Positions 14,620 to 24,367 of a DNA stretch of 52,863 nt are shown here, one piece after another; positions within the stretch are counted from its first letter, which is position 1; every line of letters starts with the position of its first letter. The position numbers were made by a program, and so were the translations under genes. The notes below the pieces were generated by a model that saw only the letters and a list, made by a program, of their open reading frames with translations, had not been told where the DNA came from and did not search any database. Source of the stretch: Acidobacteriota bacterium (GTDB taxonomy: Bacteria > Acidobacteriota > Thermoanaerobaculia > UBA5066); the NCBI GenBank assembly GCA_029781975.1, contig JAKOVQ010000006.1, positions 1-52,863 of the forward strand. Reading direction: 5' to 3'.

Positions 14620-16766
14620 GGGCGGTCCGGTCCAGAGTCCGCGGGTCGGGACGGCTTCTTCGGGGAGAGGGCGAGCCAGGCGAGGAGAGCGAGGGCCATC
14701 CCGCCGACTATAAACGCCCCAAGCATGGCGCGCCGTTCCGGACGGAGGGTCACGCGGTGCCGCCCCTCCGGCACGTCGAGGGCCGCGAATCCGAGCGACG
14801 CGTCCAGGACCGCGGCGGGCCGACCGTCCATCCGGGCCTCGGCCGTCGCCTGCCTCGGCCGACAGACGAGAAGAGTCCCACCGCCCGGCGGGGCCTCGAC
14901 CTCCAGCGTCAGCCCGTCGGCCGCGTCCCGCACGGCGACGAGGGAGCCGCGGGGGCGGTGCTCCTCGCTCGGACGGGACGCGGCCGGGTCGAGAAGGTAC
15001 GCCGTGTCGAGGTCCGGCCCTTCGCGAAGCATCGCCCCGAAGAGCCGGCGCCCGTCCGCGTCGCGCACCACCCGCGTAACGAAGCGGAACGGACCGACGG
15101 GCGGGTCGAGCCGTTCGAGGACCGGCTCCGAGAGGCCGGGCCGGGCGCGGACGCCCACCATCGCGGAGGCCCCGGCGGCGCGGGCGATCCGCGCGAGCGA
15201 CGGCGACCCGCTCGGGGCCGCCTCCCGGTAGAGGCGGGACCACTCGAAGAGCTGGACCGGAAGCGAGAGGTCGTAGTCCGGGGCGAAGAGGGAGCCGACG
15301 CCGAAGAGCGTGGGGTACTGGGGGATCGCGAAGCGGGCGTCGGCACCCTCCTGCGACATGGGGTCACGGGTCCCGGCGACGAAGAGGTGCGGCAGGTACG
15401 AGGCCAGGTTGACGACCCGCGGGGCCACGCCTTCCCTCGGCGCGCTCACGAGAGGGGCGAGGACGGGAGGCGGGGCGTCGACGATCGACGACGGAGCGAT
15501 CCAGAGGAGCTCCCGTGCCGGCGCCTCGCGGTCGGCCGCCACCGCGATCGCGAGCGCGGCGAGGGCCCACCCCCGCCGTCCCGCCGCGAGACGTCTCTCG
15601 ACGGCCCCGAGTCCGAGCGCCGCGAGCCAGCAGGCGCCGAAGGTGGCGAGGGCCAGGTGCTTCTCGGGGTAGCGGACCGACGAGAGGAACGGGACGACGC
15701 GGCAGACCGCTCCCCAGACGGGGGTCGCCGGACCGAGGGCGAGGAGGACGCCGAGGGTCGTGAGGCCGACCGCCCGGAACCGGGCGCCGCCCCTCGAGAA
15801 GAGGCCGGCGAGGGCGAGGAGGAGAGCGACCCGCCCGGGGGTGATCGTCGGGAAGTACGGGTACTCGTCGACGCCGGGCGCGGTCGCCACGCGGCTCCAG
15901 TCCGCGACGAGCCCGTCCGCGAGGAGCTCCTTCAGGCGGACGGGGGCGAGGGACCCGATCTCGGCCACCCGCTCGCCGAACCCTCCCCCGGGGCCACGGA
16001 CGCTCTCGACGCCGGCGGACGCGTAGGAGACGACGGTCGGGGCGGAGAGAGCGGCGGCGAGCGCGGCCGCCGCGATCCAGGCGGGGAGCCACCGGCGGAC
16101 CGCGGTCTCGCCCCCTTCGGCTCCCGTCTCTCCGCCGATCGCTCCCGGAGCGAGGGCCATGCCGACGAAGAGCCCGTAGTGGACGTACTCCGGGATCGCG
16201 GCGACGACGATCAGGCCGGCCGCGGCGGCCGCGGCGGCGACCGTCCTCCGCCCCGGCCTCCGGCGGGCGGAGACCAGGGCGGCGGCCAGCCACGGGAGGA
16301 CTGCGTGGGCGGACGACGTCGGAAGGAACGGCAGCACCGACGTCGTGACGCCGGAGAGGGCGTAGGCGAGCCCGGCCGTGGCAGCGGCCCCGCGGGAGAC
16401 GCCCCACTGCCGAGAGAAGACGGCGAAGCCCCAGAGCGCCGTCAGGAGGCGGAGGAGCATCCACCCCTTCGCCGCCGCCGCCAGGGGGAGGAGGAGGAAG
16501 AGGACGTTGCCCGGGTCGAAAGCCGCGACGGCCGGGGCGGCGAGGAGCGGCATCCCCCCCCACCGGTACCGGTCGACCCAGGGGACCTCCCCCGCGCGCA
16601 CCGCCTCGGCGAGCGCGGCCTTGGCCGGGTAGAAGTGGAAGAGGAGGTCGCGCCCCGCGGGGACGCCGGGACCGAGAAGGGCCCGGTGGACCAGGAGGAG
16701 GAGGAGCGCCGCCCCCGCGAGCGGCGCCGCGCGGCGCAGGCCCGACGCCGGGACCTCCGTGCTCAC
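14616..16766 (-). CDS. YfhO-like polytopic membrane protein (716 aa)
   Basis: About a dozen hydrophobic helices with a GT-C-like layout. The first periplasmic loop carries RDLLFHFYPAKAALAEAVR and DRYRWGGMPLLAAP, followed by AFDPGNVLFLLLPL, and a later loop has VRYPEKHLALATFG. These recur in YfhO/DUF-type putative glycosyltransferases that use polyprenyl-linked sugars. A soluble beta-rich region (about residues 470-680) precedes a last C-terminal helix. The GTG start (16766-16764) overlaps the preceding TGA (GTGA). It is closely related in layout to the next upstream gene and to the gene at 26551. Its role is probably transfer of a sugar to an envelope glycan or protein; the acceptor is unknown. 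Confidence 0.7.
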   Translation of the reverse strand: MSTEVPASGLRRAAPLAGAALLLLLVHRALLGPGVPAGRDLLFHFYPAKAALAEAVRAGEVPWVDRYRWGGMPLLAAPAVAAFDPGNVLFLLLPLAAAAKGWMLLRLLTALWGFAVFSRQWGVSRGAAATAGLAYALSGVTTSVLPFLPTSSAHAVLPWLAAALVSARRRPGRRTVAAAAAAAGLIVVAAIPEYVHYGLFVGMALAPGAIGGETGAEGGETAVRRWLPAWIAAAALAAALSAPTVVSYASAGVESVRGPGGGFGERVAEIGSLAPVRLKELLADGLVADWSRVATAPGVDEYPYFPTITPGRVALLLALAGLFSRGGARFRAVGLTTLGVLLALGPATPVWGAVCRVVPFLSSVRYPEKHLALATFGACWLAALGLGAVERRLAAGRRGWALAALAIAVAADREAPARELLWIAPSSIVDAPPPVLAPLVSAPREGVAPRVVNLASYLPHLFVAGTRDPMSQEGADARFAIPQYPTLFGVGSLFAPDYDLSLPVQLFEWSRLYREAAPSGSPSLARIARAAGASAMVGVRARPGLSEPVLERLDPPVGPFRFVTRVVRDADGRRLFGAMLREGPDLDTAYLLDPAASRPSEEHRPRGSLVAVRDAADGLTLEVEAPPGGGTLLVCRPRQATAEARMDGRPAAVLDASLGFAALDVPEGRHRVTLRPERRAMLGAFIVGGMALALLAWLALSPKKPSRPADSGPDRP

Positions 16767-19135
16767 GAGCCGGCTCCCGCGGCAGGGGCGGTCGGCCGCG
16801 GGAGGCGCCCGCGTCGCCCGGAGCGGAGAGCGGGAGCTGCGAGGATGGCGAGGACGGCGACGGCGAGGAGCGAGAGGCCCGCTCCCGCGGCGAGGAGCGG
16901 GTTCCGGTAGGCCAGCTCCACCTTGGACTCCCCCGCGGGGACGACGATCGCGGTCAGGTGCCCGTCCGCTCGCCGCGTCGGGACTTCCTTCGACCCGACC
17001 CGGGCGCGCCAGGTCGGGTCGTAGCTCCGCGTCAGGACGAGGAGCCCGCCCGGCTCGCCGGCCGTGACGTGCAGGCTCAGCCGCGACGACGTGCGCGCGG
17101 TGACCCGGACCGTCCCGGTGCCGAACGACCTCCAGCCGGGCGGGTCGTCTCCCTCGACGACCGCAGCCTCGAGCGGGTCGGCCCCCGCGGGGAGCGGTCC
17201 TCCGGCCCCGCGGGCGACGACGAGCGCCCTCGGGACGAGAGAGGCCTCGGGCCGCGCACCGGCGATCGCCACGAGCCGGTCGGGCCCGCGGCGCCAGACG
17301 TCCCGCGTCGCAGGCACCTCGGCCTCCGACGAGGTCCTCGCCAGCGTCACGCCGGCCGCGCGCAGGAGGGCGACCTTCTCCTCGCCCCAGGGCTCGCCGG
17401 CGAGCCGGCGCGCGAACGCGACCGCCTGTCGCGCGGTCATCCGGTCGACGTCGTTCTCCCCCGCGTAGCGGATCCCGAAGACGGTCCCGGTCAGGGGGCG
17501 GAGCGGGTCGAATCCGTCCCGCTCCGCGGCCCGCCTCACCGCCACGGCGCGCGCGTCGGCCCCGTCGTCGTAGAAGCGGCCGGCGCCGGCGGCCGCGACG
17601 GCGCGCTCCACCTCCTCGGTCGCCTTCGAGAACCGGTCCGCGGGCCCTGCCGGGCAGCTCCCCTCGACCCGGCGCGCCCCGTCGAGGAGGAAGAGCGCGG
17701 CGACGACCGCCGCCGCCCCGCGCGGCGCGACGCCGCCCCGCGCGGCGACCCGGACGAGGAGCGCGAGGAGGGCGCACGCGGCGCCGCCGGCCAGGAGGAG
17801 AGGGAAGACGAGGCGCGAGACGACGCTCGCGGGAGCGGGCCCCGCGCCGAGCCGGAGGCTCCAGAGCGCGTCGTGGAACGGGCCGGGGAGGAGGCGGGCG
17901 GCCGCGGCCCCGACGAGGAGGGCGAGGGCGAGGAGGCCTGCGGTCCGTCGCAGGAGCCGCCGCGCCGGGCCGTCCCCCTCCTCCCGCCATGCGAGGTCGG
18001 CGCCGACGGCCGCGGCCGCGGCGAGGGCGAAGGTCGACAGGAGCCACGCCTTCTCGGGGTAGCGCGCGAACGAGAGCGACCCGGCCACCGCGGCGAAGCC
18101 CGGCAGGTACCGTCCGGACGCCGCGAGGGCGCCGAAGGCCGCGAGGGCGAGGGCGCCCCGCCCGCGCCGGTCCCGGGCCGCGGCCGCCGCGAAGGCGAGC
18201 GGGAGGAGGCCGAGCGCGAGGTCGTAGAAGTAGGGGTTCCCGGCGTCGAACGTCGCGGCGCCCCAGTACTCCTCGGGCCGCTCGGCGAACGGGTCGCCCG
18301 AGAGCCGCGGCTCGAGGAGCGTGAGGAGACGGGAGGGGCGCACCGACCAGAAGAGGGCTCCCTCCTCGGCGCGCATCTCGCCGCCCCGGGCGGACCGCGC
18401 GAGCTCGCCCGCCGCCGGGAGGAGCTGGACGGCGGCGAGCGCGACGGCGAGGAGCGCCGCCACGGCCCCGGCCCCGAGGAGCGTCGCGGCGGGATGCGAT
18501 CCCCCCGCCCGCCAGGCGGCGAACGTTCGGACGAGGAGGACGCCGGCGCACGCGAGCCCGCCGAGCAGCGTGATCACCGGCTCGCCTCCCAGCGCCGAGA
18601 GCCCGAGACACGCCGCCGCGAGGGCCACGTCGCGCCTCCGCGCCCGGGACGGCGCGGCCGGGTCGAGCGTGGCGAGGACGGCGACCGCCAGAGGGAGGGG
18701 CGCGGCCGAGGCGAGGGTCGTGAAGAGGAGCGGGAGCGTCTGGAAGACGCCCGAGAAGAGGAGGACGGCGGTCCCCGCGGCCGCCGCGCCCCGCGAGAGG
18801 CCGAGCCGGCGGAGGGCCGCGAGGAAGAGGAGGAGCGCCGCGCCGACCGAGAGGAGCATCAGCCCCGTCGTCCCGACGAGGGGAACGAGCGGGGTCAGCG
18901 GCCAGAAGACGGCCGCGTTCGGGTCCGCGGCGAGGGCGCGGCCGTTCGAGGCGCGGTCGGTCCAGAGCGGGAGCTCCCCGCCCGCGAGGAGGCGCGCCAC
19001 CTCGAGGCGGAGCGGGACGAAGAAGGTCCCGGCGTCGCGGAACGAGACGGAGCCGCCGAGGACGTACTCGTGGAAGCGGGCGGCGGCGAGCGCCAGGACG
19101 GCCGCGGGCGCGGCCCAGGCCCGCTCGCGGCTCAC
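16763..19135 (-). CDS. YfhO-like polytopic membrane protein (790 aa)
   Basis: Second of two adjacent YfhO-like proteins. It starts with a helix and a periplasmic loop with [20 protein letters not shown] and [20 protein letters not shown], the same pattern (acidic loop, then WT.....G..L...P) seen in the other YfhO-like proteins. [17 protein letters not shown] corresponds to the RYPEK motif of its neighbour. Multiple membrane helices are followed by a periplasmic domain including [15 protein letters not shown] and a final helix near the C-terminus. GTG 19135 overlaps the preceding gene's TGA. Side-by-side paralogues suggest two successive sugar or phospholipid-linked transfer steps, or a heteromer; this is inference. 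Confidence 0.7.
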   Translation of the reverse strand: MSRERAWAAPAAVLALAAARFHEYVLGGSVSFRDAGTFFVPLRLEVARLLAGGELPLWTDRASNGRALAADPNAAVFWPLTPLVPLVGTTGLMLLSVGAALLLFLAALRRLGLSRGAAAAGTAVLLFSGVFQTLPLLFTTLASAAPLPLAVAVLATLDPAAPSRARRRDVALAAACLGLSALGGEPVITLLGGLACAGVLLVRTFAAWRAGGSHPAATLLGAGAVAALLAVALAAVQLLPAAGELARSARGGEMRAEEGALFWSVRPSRLLTLLEPRLSGDPFAERPEEYWGAATFDAGNPYFYDLALGLLPLAFAAAAARDRRGRGALALAAFGALAASGRYLPGFAAVAGSLSFARYPEKAWLLSTFALAAAAAVGADLAWREEGDGPARRLLRRTAGLLALALLVGAAAARLLPGPFHDALWSLRLGAGPAPASVVSRLVFPLLLAGGAACALLALLVRVAARGGVAPRGAAAVVAALFLLDGARRVEGSCPAGPADRFSKATEEVERAVAAAGAGRFYDDGADARAVAVRRAAERDGFDPLRPLTGTVFGIRYAGENDVDRMTARQAVAFARRLAGEPWGEEKVALLRAAGVTLARTSSEAEVPATRDVWRRGPDRLVAIAGARPEASLVPRALVVARGAGGPLPAGADPLEAAVVEGDDPPGWRSFGTGTVRVTARTSSRLSLHVTAGEPGGLLVLTRSYDPTWRARVGSKEVPTRRADGHLTAIVVPAGESKVELAYRNPLLAAGAGLSLLAVAVLAILAAPALRSGRRGRLPRPTAPAAGAGS

Positions 19136-20535
19136 GTCCTCTTGGCGAGGAGGAGGAGCGACATCCCGAAGGACGGGTCGGCCTTCTCCTCCAGCCGGAG
19201 GAGGGGGAGCAGGAGCTTGAACGCCGCGAGCTGCCCCTTCGGGAGGACCTTCCGCTTCAGGACGCGCGAGTTGAGCCACCAGCCGAGGACGCCCGGCCGG
19301 TTCAGGTAGCGGACGGAGTCGACGGCGAACCCGGACGAGGCGACGAGCGAGCGGAGCTCCTCGCGGTCGTAGCGCCGGTAGTGCCGGAGATAGACGTCGA
19401 GGCTGCCGTAGAGCGCCTTCATGGCCGGGACGACGAGGACGAGGCGCCCGCCGGGCGGGAGGACGCGCGCGAAGTCGGCGAGCGTCCCGCGGTCGTCCTC
19501 GATGTGCTCGAGGACGTTCAGGCAGACGATCGTGTCGACGCGCTCGGCCGCGAGGTCGGCGCGGTCCCCGTCCGACAGGGGGAATCGGAACGAGGCGACC
19601 CGGACGTTGCTCCGCGTCCCGAAGCGGGCCTTCAGCTCGCGGACGTAGTGGCTCTCGATGTCGGAGGCCACCACCCGCTCCCGCTCGACGAAGAACCGGG
19701 TCTGGTTGCCGACGCCGGACCCCACCTCGAGGATGCGCGACCCGAGGAAGGCGTCGAAGCGGTCGTGGAGCCAGGCGTTGTACGGGGCGAGCCTCGCCAT
19801 CCGGCGCAGCGTGATGGCCCCGACGTCCCCCTCCGGCGCCTCCCACCGCGCGAAGCGGAGGATCGTCCAGACGGCCTGGAAGGCGTCCTTCAGGCCGATC
19901 TTCTTCCCCTCCTCGTAGGTCCGGCCGTGGTACGAGATCGGCACCTCGAAGATCCGGGCCCTCATCCGGGAGACCTTGCAGGTGATCTCGGGCTCGATCC
20001 CGAACCTCTTGGACTGCAGGTCCAGGCGGTCGACGACCTCGCGGGTCATCACCTTGTAGCAGGTCTCCATGTCGGTCAGGTTCAGGTTGGTGAAGGCGTT
20101 CGAGAGGAGCGTCAGGAACCGGTTGCCGACGGTGTGCCAGAAGTAGAGGACCCGGTGGCCGGCGGTGGAGCCGAGGAACCGCGAGCCGTAGACCACGTCG
20201 GCCTCCCCCTCGAGGATCGGCCGGAGGAGCATCGGGTACTCCCGCGGGTCGTACTCGAGGTCGGCGTCCTGGATGACGACGAGGTCGCCCGTGGAGGAGC
20301 GCATCCCCGTCCAGACGGCCGCCCCCTTCCCCATGTTGCGCGGCTGGAGGACGACCCGGATCCCGTCCCGGCCGTCCATCTCCCGGAGGATGTCCCGCGT
20401 CCCGTCCTTCGAGCCGTCGTCGACGATGACGAGCTCCTTCTCGACCCCCGGGATCTCGACCGCAAGGACGCGCGAGACGATCTCCTGGATGGTCTTCCGC
20501 TCGTTGTAGGCGGGCATCACGATGGAGAGCTTCAT
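19132..20535 (-). CDS. GT2 glycosyltransferase fused to a SAM methyltransferase (467 aa)
   Basis: Residues 1-230 are a family 2 glycosyltransferase of the dolichol/polyprenyl-phosphate mannose synthase type: SIVMPAYNE, then [22 protein letters not shown] (DxD) and a late acceptor region. Residues about 255-467 are a class I methyltransferase with [12 protein letters not shown] (motif I), VVASDIES (motif II) and [12 protein letters not shown] (motif IV). Each domain is of normal length, so this is a real fusion without a stop between. It could make a polyprenyl-phosphate sugar donor for the membrane glycosyltransferases beside it and methylate that or a related sugar. It follows the GT39-like gene after 19 nt; GAGAGGAG lies 13 nt before the ATG. 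Confidence 0.85.
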   Translation of the reverse strand: MKLSIVMPAYNERKTIQEIVSRVLAVEIPGVEKELVIVDDGSKDGTRDILREMDGRDGIRVVLQPRNMGKGAAVWTGMRSSTGDLVVIQDADLEYDPREYPMLLRPILEGEADVVYGSRFLGSTAGHRVLYFWHTVGNRFLTLLSNAFTNLNLTDMETCYKVMTREVVDRLDLQSKRFGIEPEITCKVSRMRARIFEVPISYHGRTYEEGKKIGLKDAFQAVWTILRFARWEAPEGDVGAITLRRMARLAPYNAWLHDRFDAFLGSRILEVGSGVGNQTRFFVERERVVASDIESHYVRELKARFGTRSNVRVASFRFPLSDGDRADLAAERVDTIVCLNVLEHIEDDRGTLADFARVLPPGGRLVLVVPAMKALYGSLDVYLRHYRRYDREELRSLVASSGFAVDSVRYLNRPGVLGWWLNSRVLKRKVLPKGQLAAFKLLLPLLRLEEKADPSFGMSLLLLAKRT

Positions 20536-20554
20536 GGGGGCCGGTCGGCTCCTC

Positions 20555-22264
20555 TCAGGGGAGGCGGTACAGGAGGATCGAGTATCCCACGCGCCCCTCG
20601 GGGATCCCCCGGCTCCGGATCGCCTCGTTCAGGCGGGCGTAGCCGGCGGCGCGGGCCGGCTCGTGCATCACGGTCGCCACGAGCTCGGGGCCGACGGCCA
20701 TCAGGAACGACGAGACGGCGTAGAGCCCCGGCTTCGGCTCGTCGACCGCGGCGTCGAAGACGTGGGCCCTCGGGAGGTAGTAGGGAGGCCAGCCCCCTCC
20801 GAAGTAGACGACGTTCGTCCCGTCGGCCTCCCCGCGCCTCTCGAGGACGAGCTTCAGGCGGAGGAGGTCCTGCCCCCAGTCGAGGTTCGAGTCGTTGAGC
20901 CAGCGCGAGCCGCGCGACGGGCCCCCGGCCGCCGCGTTGAAGAACGAGAGCTCGTGCGGGTGGACGGCGAGCGTCTCGCCCGCCTGCAGGAGGGCCAGCG
21001 CGCCGAGCAGGGCGGCCGCCCGCCGCGCAGGGAACGCCCGGACGACGACGAGGCAGGCCCCGACCGCCAGGAACGGGTAGACGGGGAGGACGTGCCGGAC
21101 GCCGATGTTGTAGCTCGTCGAGAGGGTCGTGAGGAAGAGGACCGCGACCGGCACCGCCAGCGCGAGCGCCCCGAACCCGGCCCGCGTCCGCACCCTCCGC
21201 CAGAGGAGCGAGGCGGCGACGAGGAGCGCGAGGAAGCCGAGCGAGCTCTTCACCAGGAACGCCACGAGGAAGTAGCCGGGGAACCCCTCGACCGACGTCC
21301 GGCCCATCAGGTAGTTGACGCCCCCGCCGTGCTCGTTCTGGAGGGCGATCCCCTCGATCCCCGCGACGTAGTGGCCAAGGGGAGGGAAGAGCCGGGTGAG
21401 CGAGACGGTCCGCGCGATGGCGGCCGGGGCTGCCTGGCGCCCCCGGAGGAAGAGGGTGACGGCCTCCTCCGCCTGGGCGGCGGTCATCGACCTCATCGCG
21501 ACCGCGTAGACGGAGAGGAGCGTCGCCGCCGCCACGGCGCCCGCCAGCGCCACGCCCGCGAGCGGGAGGAGGCGGGCGCGGCCTTTCGGGGCCCGCTCGT
21601 AGAGGAGGCGGGCGAGGGCGAGGAGGAGGAGGACCGGGACGAGGAAGACCGCGGAGAACTTGAACGCCAGGGAGAGGCCGAGCACGACGCCGGCGGCGGC
21701 CCAGAGGGCGAGGGAGCTCCTTTCGAGGGCGGCGAGGGCCACGCCGACCGTGACGAGGAACCCGAGCGCCGCGGCGAGGTCGGTGTGGATCACGCCGGCG
21801 TGCGCCACCAGGTTCGGCTCGAACGCCAGGAAGGCGGCCGCCGCCACGGCCGCCACCGGCCCTCCGCGGCGCCCCGCGATCCACGCGGCCGACGCGACCA
21901 GGAGCGCCAGGAGGACGAGGAACGGAGCGCGTCCCGCGGCCATCAGCCGTTCCGGCCGGACCGCGTTGAAGTAGACGTAGTGGACGGGGAGCTCGGCCGT
22001 CCTCGTGTCGAAGGGGAGCGGGATGAGGGGCGCCCGCGCGCCGCCGAGGAGGAGGCCCGTCCCCGCGAGGAGCTTGGCCAGGGGCGGGTGCTCGAGGTTC
22101 GCGAAGTAGGTCCCCGAGAGGACGTACTCCCCCGCGGCGAGCGCGTGGAAGGGCTCGTCCATCGTCGGGCTGTCGAGGCGTGTGTGGTCGTGGACCAGCG
22201 CGGCCGAGGCGAGGACGAGGAGAGCCACGGCCGCGCCGGCCCCCCACGCGGAGCGCCGGCTCAC
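20555..22264 (-). CDS. GT39-like membrane glycosyltransferase (569 aa)
   Basis: Polytopic protein of the ArnT/PMT-like GT-C superfamily. The first periplasmic loop has [16 protein letters not shown] with the conserved acidic pair, followed by [15 protein letters not shown], the typical HPPL motif. Later loops contain [14 protein letters not shown] and [17 protein letters not shown], both characteristic of this group. About ten or more membrane helices are visible. It is the first gene of the leftward operon 22264 to 12845; the GTG has no Shine-Dalgarno and TACACT lies eight nt upstream. It probably takes sugar from a polyprenyl-phosphate donor made by the downstream GT2 fusion. The acceptor is unknown. 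Confidence 0.8.
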   Translation of the reverse strand: MSRRSAWGAGAAVALLVLASAALVHDHTRLDSPTMDEPFHALAAGEYVLSGTYFANLEHPPLAKLLAGTGLLLGGARAPLIPLPFDTRTAELPVHYVYFNAVRPERLMAAGRAPFLVLLALLVASAAWIAGRRGGPVAAVAAAAFLAFEPNLVAHAGVIHTDLAAALGFLVTVGVALAALERSSLALWAAAGVVLGLSLAFKFSAVFLVPVLLLLALARLLYERAPKGRARLLPLAGVALAGAVAAATLLSVYAVAMRSMTAAQAEEAVTLFLRGRQAAPAAIARTVSLTRLFPPLGHYVAGIEGIALQNEHGGGVNYLMGRTSVEGFPGYFLVAFLVKSSLGFLALLVAASLLWRRVRTRAGFGALALAVPVAVLFLTTLSTSYNIGVRHVLPVYPFLAVGACLVVVRAFPARRAAALLGALALLQAGETLAVHPHELSFFNAAAGGPSRGSRWLNDSNLDWGQDLLRLKLVLERRGEADGTNVVYFGGGWPPYYLPRAHVFDAAVDEPKPGLYAVSSFLMAVGPELVATVMHEPARAAGYARLNEAIRSRGIPEGRVGYSILLYRLP

Positions 22265-22272
22265 GGCCGGGG

Positions 22273-22278
22273 AGTGTA
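22273..22278 (-). promoter_or_regulatory. Candidate -10 element (TACACT) for the GT39 operon
   Basis: TACACT on the minus strand ends eight nt before GTG 22264, again without a Shine-Dalgarno. It is divergent from the element at 22366. Confidence 0.5.
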
Positions 22279-22365
22279 GCGGCTGCGTCGTCCCGCCGTG
22301 GGGCCGCCGGCCGCCCGGAGGCTCCCGCGGCCTCGGCCGCCCTCCGGAGCCGCGTCCGCCGAGAC

Positions 22366-22371
22366 TAGACT
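22366..22371 (+). promoter_or_regulatory. Candidate -10 element (TAGACT) for the STT3-like gene
   Basis: TAGACT ends seven nt before ATG 22379, consistent with a leaderless transcript. No clear -35 is visible. Confidence 0.5.
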
Positions 22372-22378
22372 CCGCCCG

Positions 22379-24367
22379 ATGCCGAGACGCCTCAGCGACG
22401 CCCTCCTCGTGGGCGGCTTCGTCCTCGTCGCGCTGGCCGTCAGGCTCCTCTCCGTCCCCGAGGCGACCCGCGACGGGTGGCGCCTCCTCTCGCCCGACTG
22501 CTACGGCCACCTCCGGAGGTCGTGGGAGACCGCCCGGGCGTTCCCCCTCGTCCCCGTCCGGGACCCCTGGCTGAACCACCCCGATGGCGGAGTCTGGATC
22601 TGGCCTCCGCTCTTCGACCTCGTGGTGGGCGGGACCGCGCGGCTCCTCTACGGCCCCTCGGTGACGATCGACCAGACGGCGCGGCCTGCGGCCGTCATCC
22701 CCCCGCTCCTCGGTGCGCTGCAGGTCCTCCCCCTCTGGGCCCTGGCCCGCCGCGCCCTCTCGCGCCGCCGCGCCCGGGTCGCCGTCGCGGCCTACGCCCT
22801 CGTCCCGTCGGCGGCGATCTGGAGCCAGTTCGGCCACGCCGACCAGCACGTCGCCGAGGTCCTCGCCCTCCTGCTCCTCCTCGCCGCCTGCGCCAGGGCG
22901 GCCGAGGCCGCCCTGGCGCCGCGCGGCCGGCTCGTCGCGGCGGCCGTCGCCGGCCTCGCCCTCGCGCTCCTCCTCCTGACGTGGCAGGGGGCCGTCTTCG
23001 CGGCCGGCCTCGTCTTCGCGTGGGCCGCCTTCGCCCTCGGGAGCGCCGCCCCCGTCCTGGCGGCGACCGCCACCGCGGCCCTCGCGGCGGCGACGGCCTT
23101 CTTCGTCCGAGGCCAGCCGATGCCGTTCACCTTCGTCTCCTTCGGCTGGTTCCAGCCCGCCCTCCTGGCGGCGGGCACCCTCGCCCTCGCGCTCTTCGCG
23201 GCGGCGAGGGCGCGGGAGCGCCGGACGAGGGCCGGCCTCCTCACCCTGGCCGCGGTCCTCGCGTTCGCCGTCGTCCCGGTTACCGGCCGGATCGCGGGGG
23301 CGGTCCTCCGCGGAGGGGGCTACGTCTTCACGCACCAGGCGGGGACGGTGGGGGAGGAGGTCGTAGACGGGGGCCTCCTCTTCTACTCGAAGGACCTCCT
23401 CGCCGTCATCGCCGAGGCGCGGCCGCTCCTCGGCCCGCCCTGGGGGGCGCGGCTCGTCCAGGCCGTCCAGGAGCTCTCTCCGGGTCTCCTCCTCCTGCCG
23501 GTGGCCGCCGTCCTCTGGGCCCGATCGAGGGCCCGGCGGGGCCAGCGGCGCCTCCTCGCCCTCTTCGGCGCGGCGCTCCTCCTGATGACCCTCTCCCAGG
23601 TCCGGAACGTCTACTACCTCTCCGTCTTCTGCGCCCTCGCCCTCGCCGAAGGGATGGCGCGCCTGAAGCCGCGCGCCCTCCGGGGCGCGGCGGCGCGCCC
23701 GCTCGTCGCCGCCGCGCTGGTGGCCTCCTGCGGCCTCCCGCAGTACGCCCGGATCACCTCCTACGCGGGCTCTCCCGGGAGCGACCTCCTCGAGACGCTC
23801 GCGCGGCTGCGCGAACTCGACCCGCCGCCTCCCGGCCCCTATCGCCCCGGCGAGGTGGAGGGGGTGATGGCGCCCTGGTCGGCCGGCCACTTCGTCTCGG
23901 CGGTGGCCGGGCGCCCCGCCGCCGCCGACCCGAACGGCTACGGGTGGCGCCGCCAGTGCCGCTTTTACACGACCCCGGACGACCGGGAGGCGGAGGCGAT
24001 CCTCCGCCAGGCCCGCTGCGCCTACGTCCTGACGACCGACCTCCGCCCGGTCCTCGCTTCGTACGCGGCGGCGGCGGGCCGGCCTGGCATCCCGCTCGCG
24101 GAGACGCTCGCGGTCCGGCTCCAGGAGACGCGCGGCCCCCGTCCCGTCCCGTTCCTCGAGGAGGTCCTCGATTCCCGCACGGGGTACCGCGGGCCGGACG
24201 GGAGGGTCCTCCCCCGGTTCCGGATCTTCCGCGTCGTCAGAACGGCCACGGGGGCGGGGGAAGCGTCCGCTCCCGCTCCCGCCTCAGGAGGAGTTGCGGC
24301 GGCGGCGCCATCCCAGCGGGCAGCGAGCGCTCCAGCGCCCCCGGACGGTCGAAGTAGACGTCCGTGA
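22379..24367 (+). CDS. STT3/AglB-like oligosaccharyltransferase-family protein (662 aa)
   Basis: Polytopic membrane protein resembling the GT66 (STT3/PglB/AglB) catalytic subunit. Asp40 in LLSPDCYGHLRR sits in the first external loop, and FGHADQHVAEV has Asp155 and His157 in the spacing of the DxH metal ligands of archaeal AglB. The later periplasmic region has MAPWSAGHFVSAVAGRPAAA in place of WWDYGH...RP. The protein should therefore transfer a glycan from a lipid carrier, but the changed WWD motif leaves the acceptor open. ATG 22379 is chosen because TAGACT lies seven nt before it; the frame is open further upstream. The Ala/Pro-rich tail (about 45 residues) overlaps the convergent gene at 24237 by 131 bp, which is unusual. 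Confidence 0.75.
   Translation: MPRRLSDALLVGGFVLVALAVRLLSVPEATRDGWRLLSPDCYGHLRRSWETARAFPLVPVRDPWLNHPDGGVWIWPPLFDLVVGGTARLLYGPSVTIDQTARPAAVIPPLLGALQVLPLWALARRALSRRRARVAVAAYALVPSAAIWSQFGHADQHVAEVLALLLLLAACARAAEAALAPRGRLVAAAVAGLALALLLLTWQGAVFAAGLVFAWAAFALGSAAPVLAATATAALAAATAFFVRGQPMPFTFVSFGWFQPALLAAGTLALALFAAARARERRTRAGLLTLAAVLAFAVVPVTGRIAGAVLRGGGYVFTHQAGTVGEEVVDGGLLFYSKDLLAVIAEARPLLGPPWGARLVQAVQELSPGLLLLPVAAVLWARSRARRGQRRLLALFGAALLLMTLSQVRNVYYLSVFCALALAEGMARLKPRALRGAAARPLVAAALVASCGLPQYARITSYAGSPGSDLLETLARLRELDPPPPGPYRPGEVEGVMAPWSAGHFVSAVAGRPAAADPNGYGWRRQCRFYTTPDDREAEAILRQARCAYVLTTDLRPVLASYAAAAGRPGIPLAETLAVRLQETRGPRPVPFLEEVLDSRTGYRGPDGRVLPRFRIFRVVRTATGAGEASAPAPASGGVAAAAPSQRAASAPAPPDGRSRRP

Noticed and set aside
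14757-19309. Very long plus-strand ORFs opposite the YfhO-like genes
   Set aside because: Low-complexity Arg/Glu/Gly translations antisense to clear membrane proteins; no starts with Shine-Dalgarno and no family features.
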